A stretch of 6,589 bases of DNA from CAXRGH01 sp964230195 (lineage in GTDB: Bacteria > Pseudomonadota > Gammaproteobacteria > Enterobacterales > Alteromonadaceae). The DNA is taken from the NCBI GenBank assembly GCA_964230195.1, contig CAXRGH010000203.1, positions 1-6,589 of the forward strand, written 5' to 3'. The notes under the pieces are model-generated. The model ran no database searches and was not told the origin of the DNA. It saw only the letters and a list, made by a program, of their open reading frames with translations. Positions 1-6,500 of this stretch are shown here, piece after piece. The position numbers were made by a program, and so were the translations under genes. The number at the start of each line of letters is the position of its first letter. Position 1 is the stretch's first letter.

Positions 1-16
1 CCCCTAGGGGACGCCA
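1..16 (+). tRNA. tRNA-Glu, 3' end only (5' part lies outside the window)
   Basis: The first 16 bases read as a tRNA 3' end: CCCCT (3' strand of the T-stem, 1-5), AGGGGAC (3' acceptor strand, 6-12), G discriminator (13) and encoded CCA (14-16). The acceptor and T-stem sequence is identical to that of gammaproteobacterial tRNA-Glu as I remember the E. coli gene. The CCCCTAGGGG palindrome at 1-10 arises simply from the T-stem/acceptor junction. The anticodon and the rest of the gene are outside the window, so the isotype rests on this short match. An encoded CCA followed closely by a terminator (23-50) supports a genuine, last-in-operon tRNA gene. Confidence 0.82.
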
Positions 17-22
17 CACAAG

Positions 23-50
23 AAAAGCCGCTCATTGAGCGGCTTTTTTT
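23..50 (+). terminator. Rho-independent terminator of the tRNA transcript
   Basis: A perfect inverted repeat pairs 23-33 (AAAAGCCGCTC) with 37-47 (GAGCGGCTTTT) around a 3-base ATT loop. The GC-rich core is 7 bp, and the run of T extends to position 50. It begins 6 bp after the tRNA CCA, so it most likely ends the tRNA operon that enters from the left. Read on the other strand, the trailing U run is interrupted (TTTTCTT), so it is mainly a plus-strand terminator. Confidence 0.9.
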
Positions 51-132
51 ATGGCATGAATGTCAATCTCTTCCTTCTTGCTATCTATCAACCCAAGCCG
101 CCGTATTCGTCAACAACCAGCATGAGCTTGGC

Positions 133-322
133 TCATTTACTCATTAAGTGCTTCGATACATTACTTTTGCCATATATATCTCGATGTGTAAGATTCGATA
201 GACCAAATAACACCGGAAATGCAACAATATCAGCACCAAATAACGCCGTATAATAAAACCACTAACGCTAGGAATACTCTCACATTCTATTTAAAGCTAT
301 GAAATAAATCGTTATTTACCAT
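133..322 (-). pseudogene. Possible decayed small membrane-protein gene
   Basis: On the minus strand, an ATG at 322-320 opens a frame reading MVNNDLFHSFK, then a TAG. The same frame continues through a strongly hydrophobic stretch (VRVFLALVVLLYGVIW) to a TGA. From that point the next frame continues smoothly as FGADIVAFPVLFGLSNL and ends with a TGA at 135-133. One nonsense change and one single-base shift would therefore join everything into a protein of about 63 residues with a long hydrophobic segment. I do not recognise a family. The alternative is chance: AT-rich DNA often gives hydrophobic frames, and each piece is short. It lies directly downstream of the tRNA, where remnants of older insertions are common. 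Confidence 0.22.
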
Positions 323-326
323 TAGC

Positions 327-355
327 CTGAATTTTATACTCTATAAAACTATAAC
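327..355 (+). promoter_or_regulatory. Weak sigma70-like promoter candidate for the large gene
   Basis: CTGAAT (327-332) and TATAAC (350-355) are separated by 17 bp, the preferred sigma70 spacing. The -10 box matches the consensus well, but the -35 matches only three of six positions. Other TATA-type boxes occur at 335-340 (TATACT) and 342-347 (TATAAA), so the exact start of transcription is uncertain. Any of them would give a leader of about 100 bases before the ATG at 465. I saw no clear operator or riboswitch. Confidence 0.28.
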
Positions 356-472
356 AGTGTGCTTTCTATTATGCTTACTTTGCCACTGTGTTTCTTTAAA
401 TTGCTCGCCACGTTTTTGCGCTACTTTCTCGCGCTCCTCACCTTCGTCAATTAAAGGGAATGTTATGGGCAT
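341..472 (-). CDS. Putative 43-residue charged small ORF, antisense to the start of the large gene
   Basis: The minus-strand ATG at 472-470 is preceded by TCAGGAGGT (complement of 475-483), close to an ideal Shine-Dalgarno, with 4 bases between AGGAGG and the start. The product begins MPITFPLIDEGEEREKVAQK and ends at a TAG at 343-341. It is rich in Glu, Lys, Arg and Gln, with no membrane segment, and its middle could form a charged helix. Its 5' end overlaps the start codon of the large gene head-to-head, and its ribosome site lies inside that gene's signal-peptide codons. I do not recognise the protein. The good ribosome site may be accidental, because on the other strand it encodes Pro-Pro-Asp in the signal peptide. 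No clear promoter was found, so this is weak. Confidence 0.25.
   Translation of the reverse strand: MPITFPLIDEGEEREKVAQKRGEQFKETQWQSKHNRKHTVIVL
453..459 (+). promoter_or_regulatory. Ribosome binding site deciding the start at 465
   Basis: AAAGGGA ends 5 bases before the ATG at 465, a workable spacing. An ATG at 460 abuts the same purine run and is in another frame that stops at 610-612. An in-frame ATG at 513 has AGGAG 19 bases upstream, which is too far, and starting there would remove the basic n-region of the signal peptide. The frame is open upstream to a TGA at 300-302, with only a GTG at 357 as an earlier in-frame start. Confidence 0.5.
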
Positions 473-569
473 TGTACCTCCTGATCCTAGGAGATTTCTC
501 TCTCGTGTTTCTATGTTTGTTATTCTTTGTATCCTCGCTTGTTTATTGTTTCCAAAGTATTCATTCGCA
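465..569 (+). other. Sec signal peptide (residues 1-35)
   Basis: The basic start contains R9, R10 and R14. It is followed by a hydrophobic core at 18-29 (FVILCILACLLF) and a short polar stretch ending in SFA before A36, a good signal peptidase I site (small residues at -3 and -1). Cleavage after A35 would place the MAM-like domain at the very N-terminus of the mature chain. C26 follows ILA and slightly resembles a lipobox, but the hydrophobic core continues past it and a better SPI site follows, so lipidation is the less likely reading. Confidence 0.82.
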
Positions 570-3500
570 GCCAACTATAATTTTGAGTCAGGTATTAACG
601 GTATATCACTAAATAAAAATGGTTATTGGCGATTAGGCAAAAATAAAACGCCGTCATCGCGAACGGGGCCACTCAAGGGGGCAAATAAATCAAAGGGGTA
701 CATATACTTTGAGACCTCCCGCGGGGCAGCGTATAAACGTAGAGCAACCGGAAGTTTTATTGGTTCAACGTTTCAAGGGAATGCCATTAGTTTTCATTAC
801 CATATGTTCGGGGGTGATGTTGGTACACTGCGACTGGACATATTCCACGCCAAGCGGTGGCACAAGGTATTTTCAGTTTCAGGACAAAAGCATAACCGCG
901 AATCTCAGGCATATGCCTACAAAAAAGTGGATTTAGCCCGATTTAAAGGTCCGATTCGATTTCGTTTTGTGGCAATCGCTGCTGGTGGCTGGCGAGGAGA
1001 TATTGCGATTGACGACATCACAATTCATCGCAAAACAAAAACGTTACCAAGCTTTGATGCTGGCGGAACATCTCAAGTGACCCTCAGTCAACGCGATCCT
1101 CAGCAAGTCACCAGAGGTATAGTGGGAGGTGAGTTTAGGGTTGATGAATCCGGCGCAGCGACCTATTCAATTCCTTTTGATATCCCAAAAGGTACAGCAG
1201 AGGTGATGCCACAACTTGGCTTAAATTATCATTCGCAAAATCGTCTGAATGGTTCTTTGGGTATTGGTTGGTCTTTATCTGGCTTTTCAACAATTTCGCG
1301 TTGCCCTCAAACTCCTGTGGATGATGACGGTAATATTCGTGGCGTGAAATATGACGTGCATGACCGCTTTTGTCTAGACGGTCAACGTTTGCAACTAACA
1401 ACAAATGCTAGTAGTTCCCGCACTTATGGAGTTCCCGAAAGTCGCTATCACTTCACAACAGATGATGGACGAATAATTACCGCAAAAGGGGGAAGCCAAC
1501 AAAACGGAGTCGATTACTTTACCGTGACCACAAAAGCGGGTGAAACGTATTATTATGGGGATATAAGTGGCATTCTTAGACCGATTCATGACGCAACGGA
1601 TGCTATCAAAAAAACTACCAAGCAGGTGGCCTATCAATGGGCATTGAAACTGATTAAAGACACCAAAGGTAACTACATTCAATTCAATTACCTTAATACC
1701 AAGATGTCCCAGTTACCCGAGTCGGTTGAGTATACCGGCAACCTTAATACCGGCGATTTACCTTATGCACGTGTTCAATTTGAATACGACAAACATCCGG
1801 TTGCAGCAATGGGCTATCAGTGGGGCGAACTGCGCGGTAATCGCAAACGTTTGAACAGAGTGGTGATCACCAATGATCAACACGATCACCGAACATACCG
1901 ATTCACTTATCAAGGCGGATACAATGGCCGTCCACTGACTTTATTTAAAGTCCATGAATGTTTGACGCCGAGAGGCAGTGCTTGTCGTAAGCCAACCCAA
2001 TTTACATGGGATGGCAGCAACACCCGAAATAATCTGCAAATTGAAAGCTTCCACAATGCCCATAGGCATAAGATTCATGGAATGTCGGGGACTTCCGGGC
2101 ATCAGGTGTTTGATTTTAATCGCGATGGCAAAGCAGACATTGTCTATGTCAAAAACGGATCCTGGTATATACGCTACGGATCGAGTCTGGACAAAACTTA
2201 TGCATTAGGCACTCGTATTGGCGCCAAGTCACCAGAGAATGCATTAGTGATGGATGTTAACAGTGATGGTTTCATGGATCTACTTGTTGCCGATAGTAAG
2301 AGCGGTTATTGGCATGCTGTGTACTTTGCACCAGAGAGAAATAAGCCCAGAGATTGTCGATATTTGCCAAAACCTGTTGGTATTTCACCGTTAGATGTAT
2401 GCCGCTTTTATTATGTAAATACAGAAGCAAAAATTTTAAACCTTAAATTGAGAGCGGTTGGGTGGGGAAGTAAAACGCTTCATGTTATGGATGTAAATGG
2501 TGATGGGGAGCAGGATATCGCTTTCTATCAAAAAGGGATAATTTATGCTTACGTTAGTCAAGGAGAAGGAAAGTTTAAAAAACAGGCGATAAAACTGAAA
2601 TTACCCTCTAGGGTTAAATTGCCAAACGGTAAATATATGGCGCTTCATAACCCCCGATATATTACCCAGTACTCCATACAATCAGTACTTGATGTGAATG
2701 GTGACGGCCTATCAGACGCTTTGATCAAGGTCAGCACTCGAATAAAGAAGTGCTATCGCCCCTCTCACTGCCAACGCACGTATTCCACCATGCTCTACAT
2801 AAATCAACGTTCAAGAGGTCAAATAGGTCTTGTATTTAGTGGTGTTCACCTGCCTGAGTTAACGGCTCTCAATAGCGAAAGTTTGAGGTTTACTGACTTC
2901 AATGGCGATGGTCTTACTGACATTGCCTTTGTGAAAGGTGATTATTGGCAATACCGTTTATCAAACGGTAAAGGGTTTATGACTGAGTATGCTGTTCGTT
3001 CTGGTCGGGAGCGCTTAAAAGCTCGCAAAAAAAATCAACGCAATACTCAGTTCATTGACTTAAATAGTGACGGTATGTCTGACGTGCTACATATCACAGA
3101 TTCAACGGCTCACGCCTATTACAGCTACATCCAAGCGCCCGAAAACTATGAAATGTCATCACAGGTGCAAATAACCTTTAAACAGCTCAGAAGTTCAAAT
3201 TTTAAAGAAGCGAATGCCATATTATGGGGGGATTTTGACGGAGACGGTAAACAGAATATGCTGAATTTGATAGGCAAAGATTGGTATGCCTATCATACTC
3301 GAAACCCTATACCAAACCATCTAATTAAACGAGTATCCAATGGTTATGGGGTATCAACCTTTATCCATTATCAACCAATGACTGACGAAAACGTCTATCA
3401 ATTGCGAGGCTCTGATCAAAACAAAAGCCATGAAGTTTTCTCTCCAATTTCTCCAATGTTACTAGTGGAAAAAGTGGAAACGTCGAGTAACCAACACAAA

Positions 3501-6500
3501 ACGGTATCGGTAAATTATAAGTATGGCGGTCTGTTATTGCATAAAAACGGCCTCGGCAGTCTCGGGTTTCGAGTTATCAACACAAACGATGCCCAAACGG
3601 GCGTTACTACCGAGACCTTTTACGCTCAAAATTACCAAGGGAATGCCCGCGTGACACTGAGGATGCCAGAGCGAACAGTCCAAAAAACCAAAGATGATGA
3701 ATTGATATCCGTAGCCCATAACACATTGGCTGTTCAAAAGAGTGCTCAGGGTGGACTGATTCCATACATAGCAACGGCTCATGAATACCAGTATCAGGTA
3801 TCGAGTCGCGGTGAAAGTGACTTACTGGGGCACACCAAAACGCAACAAAAACTTGATGCTTGGGGGAATATCCGAAAAATAACAACAACTCATACTGACT
3901 CAGTATCAAACCAATGGCGACAAAGCATCACGGAAAATACTTACGACAGCCGGCGTGCGCATCTTGGTCGCCTGACAAAAACGCGAGTGACAAAAAAGAG
4001 CAATCAACCAAGACAGCCCAATGTGCGTGAGTCACTATTTTTCTATCGTGCCCATGACCACCTGTTAGAAAAAACGATATCTGACGCGAACGATACCAAT
4101 AATCAGCGGACAACCATTTATCAATACGATGCCTACGGCAACATCATCGCAAAAATGGACACCGCGCGACTCGGGTCAGCTAAAACTGAAACTCGCACAA
4201 GTCGGACTTTTTTCCACAATAGAGGCCGACATGTCTATTTAACCAGAAACCCGAACAGTGAGAGTATTCGTTACCTGTACAATGGTAGACGACCGTCGGC
4301 ATTGAAAGGAAGAATTCGAACACGCACTACTATTGACAGTAATAATCAACGTACTACTCATTACTATAACGATTGGGGGGATATCATAGCGGTTGACCAC
4401 CCTGACAAGAATGTGAGCCTGATAAAACATTCCTATCAGTGTGAAGAAGTGACAGCGTTTTACTGTATTACAAAGCAACACAGCACAAAGCCCAGTATCA
4501 CCGAATCGTATGACAAATGGGGTCGTAAAATTCATACACGAACGTTTGATTTACTCAACAAACCTATTGAAAAATTTTATCATTATGATGCTCAGGGGCG
4601 GCAATGGAAGGTCACCGAGCCAAACTCCAATTATTACACTGAGTGGTTTTATGACTTTCTTGGCAGGGCTGTTCGTGTGATCTTACCCAATGATGGCGAA
4701 ACCGTGACTTCTTATGGTTATGATCGAGAATTCGGTGCGTCAGTAACCACCATAAACCCAAAAGGCCAAGAAACCACGGAATACAAAAACGGCTTTGGCG
4801 ATCTCACCGCCACTCGAGACCACATTGGCAATTTACAACGTTTTTTCTACGACTCTGATGGTAATCAAGTGAAAAGCCAAACCAACACTCGCAGTTCATC
4901 AAAGTCCCATGTGATCACCATTACCTATAACAAGCTAGGTCAAAAAACCAGTATGCGAGATCCTGTTAAGGGCCATTGGCAATATTACTATGATGGATTT
5001 GGTCAAATGACCAAACAAACCAATGCTAATGGTGTCACGTCTCATTTTTACTATGACAAGCTTGGCAGAAAAATCCGTGAAACTATTGGTAACAAGGTCA
5101 CCCATTGTTGGCTGTATGGCGGTATTACTCACACTAAGCAGTTTGCTGTAGGCAAACTTCTAACATCAAAAAATTATCATGGTAACCGCCCGTGTCACAG
5201 TGGTGGAGCGCTCTCAGAAACCCAAACCGTTTACGACTCTCTCAGCAGACCCATCAAAGTGACGCGTATAGTGAATAAAGCCAAGTTGGTAACTCAAACA
5301 CGATACGACAACTTTAGTCGAGTAAAACAGGTGATATACCCCAAGACTAACAATGCAGGACTAACAGTATCTCATGAATATCAAAATGGATACCTCTATC
5401 GCATTCGAGATGCAGCCACCAATAAAGTGTTAAAAACCCTCAGAGCCACCAATAATCGTGGACAGGTGAGTGAGGTCCAGTATGGCAACTCGGTAAAAAC
5501 GCAGTTGCAGTACTCTCATACTAATGGGTGGCAAACAGGGATGCGAGTAACCAAAGGCCGCAACCAGCTCTACAGTAATAACCTTAGCATTAACGAAATT
5601 GGTAATCCTACTTACCGCACGACACGTTTCTTTCATGCAAACAACCAGCATCAATTGGAAGAATCCTTTTCATACGATGCCTTCAATCGCCTAACAAGAC
5701 GTGTGGCAAACGTCAGAACTCGTCGTTCATACATGCCAGCGCTGATGAGAACCCATAATCACTATCGATACGATGGCTGGGGGAACCTAACGTACAAATC
5801 AGGAGTGGGTAATTACACTTATCACAAGGACAAAATCCATCAACTAACTGCGATTAAACGGGACAGAACAGGTCAACATGGGAATTTCAATTATCGTTAT
5901 GATAACAACGGTAATGTGACCTCAGACGGAAAGCGTCAATACCGCTATACCGTGTTTGATAAAGTGGCCAATATAACGCAACACAATAATCGCTCTGATT
6001 TCATGTATGACGCTAACCAACAATTGATAATGAAAAAAGAGGCTGTACGAGAGAGAGGTAAACCTACCCAATACCAAACAATCTACGCAGGTGCTTATCA
6101 ACAAGTGAAACGGACGGGTGGCCGAGGCACACTCACGGAGCACAAATACACCGTGTGGGGAGATGTTGTGGTAACTCAACGCAGTAACAATTCACGCAGT
6201 ATTAACTACCTGCACAGAGATAATCAAGGCTCAATAATTGGAATTACCAACCAACACGGACAAGTGGTGAATTTATTTCATTACACTCCTTTTGGTACAA
6301 AAATTACGATTCATCAATCGTCTATGTTTTCTCAATATATCTTGCCACCAATTACAGACCAAGGATTCACAGGGCATAACCATATCAAGGGCGTCAATAT
6401 CATCCATATGAACGGTCGGATCTACGATCCAACGATTGGCCGATTCTTACAGGCGGATCCTCACATTCAGGCACCTAAAAATAGTCAAAACTATAACCGT

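Larger units (their letters stand above)
51..464. other. AT-rich spacer between tRNA terminator and the large gene
   Basis: This 414-bp stretch has no convincing full-length gene. It is clearly more AT-rich than the large gene to its right. Its candidates, listed separately, are a decayed minus-strand ORF (133-322), a short minus-strand ORF with a strong ribosome site (341-472), a weak promoter-like region (327-355) and the ribosome site of the large gene (453-459). I saw no integrase, no insertion-sequence ends, no CRISPR repeats, and no second copy of the tRNA 3' end that would mark an attachment site. The plus-strand open frame covering about 35-253 overlaps the terminator and looks like chance. 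Confidence 0.7.

Noticed and set aside
1..10. Perfect 10-base palindrome CCCCTAGGGG as a possible operator
   Set aside because: It is fully explained by the T-stem/acceptor junction of tRNA-Glu.
35..253. Plus-strand open frame of about 72 codons from a TTG
   Set aside because: It starts inside the terminator hairpin, has no ribosome site and has no recognisable protein features.
465..545. Possible lipoprotein box (ILA-C26) or Tat motif (R9-R10) in the signal peptide
   Set aside because: The hydrophobic core continues past C26 and a good signal peptidase I site (SFA-A) follows. The twin arginine lacks the full Tat consensus spacing (FL follows RR immediately).
460..612. Overlapping plus-strand frame from the ATG at 460, giving a hydrophobic 50-residue peptide (begins MLWALYLLIL)
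   Set aside because: It is the shifted reading of T-rich signal-peptide codons, its ATG touches the purine run with no spacing, and it ends inside the MAM-coding region.
1135..1682. Minus-strand open frames at 1135-1404 and 1395-1682
   Set aside because: Both are antisense shadows of the SpvB-like coding region, whose frame and motifs are clear on the plus strand.
3534..4535. Several minus-strand open frames of 61-100 codons
   Set aside because: They lie opposite the continuous plus-strand coding frame, have no convincing ribosome sites and show no coherent protein family features.
4509..5070. Regular YD units considered as recent DNA-level tandem duplication or a CRISPR-like array
   Set aside because: The similarity is at protein level only. 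The DNA of the units differs widely and there are no identical repeats with fixed spacers.
4935..6179. Minus-strand open frames at 4935-5132, 5430-5654 and 5922-6179
   Set aside because: They are antisense to well-conserved YD-repeat coding sequence and are shadows.
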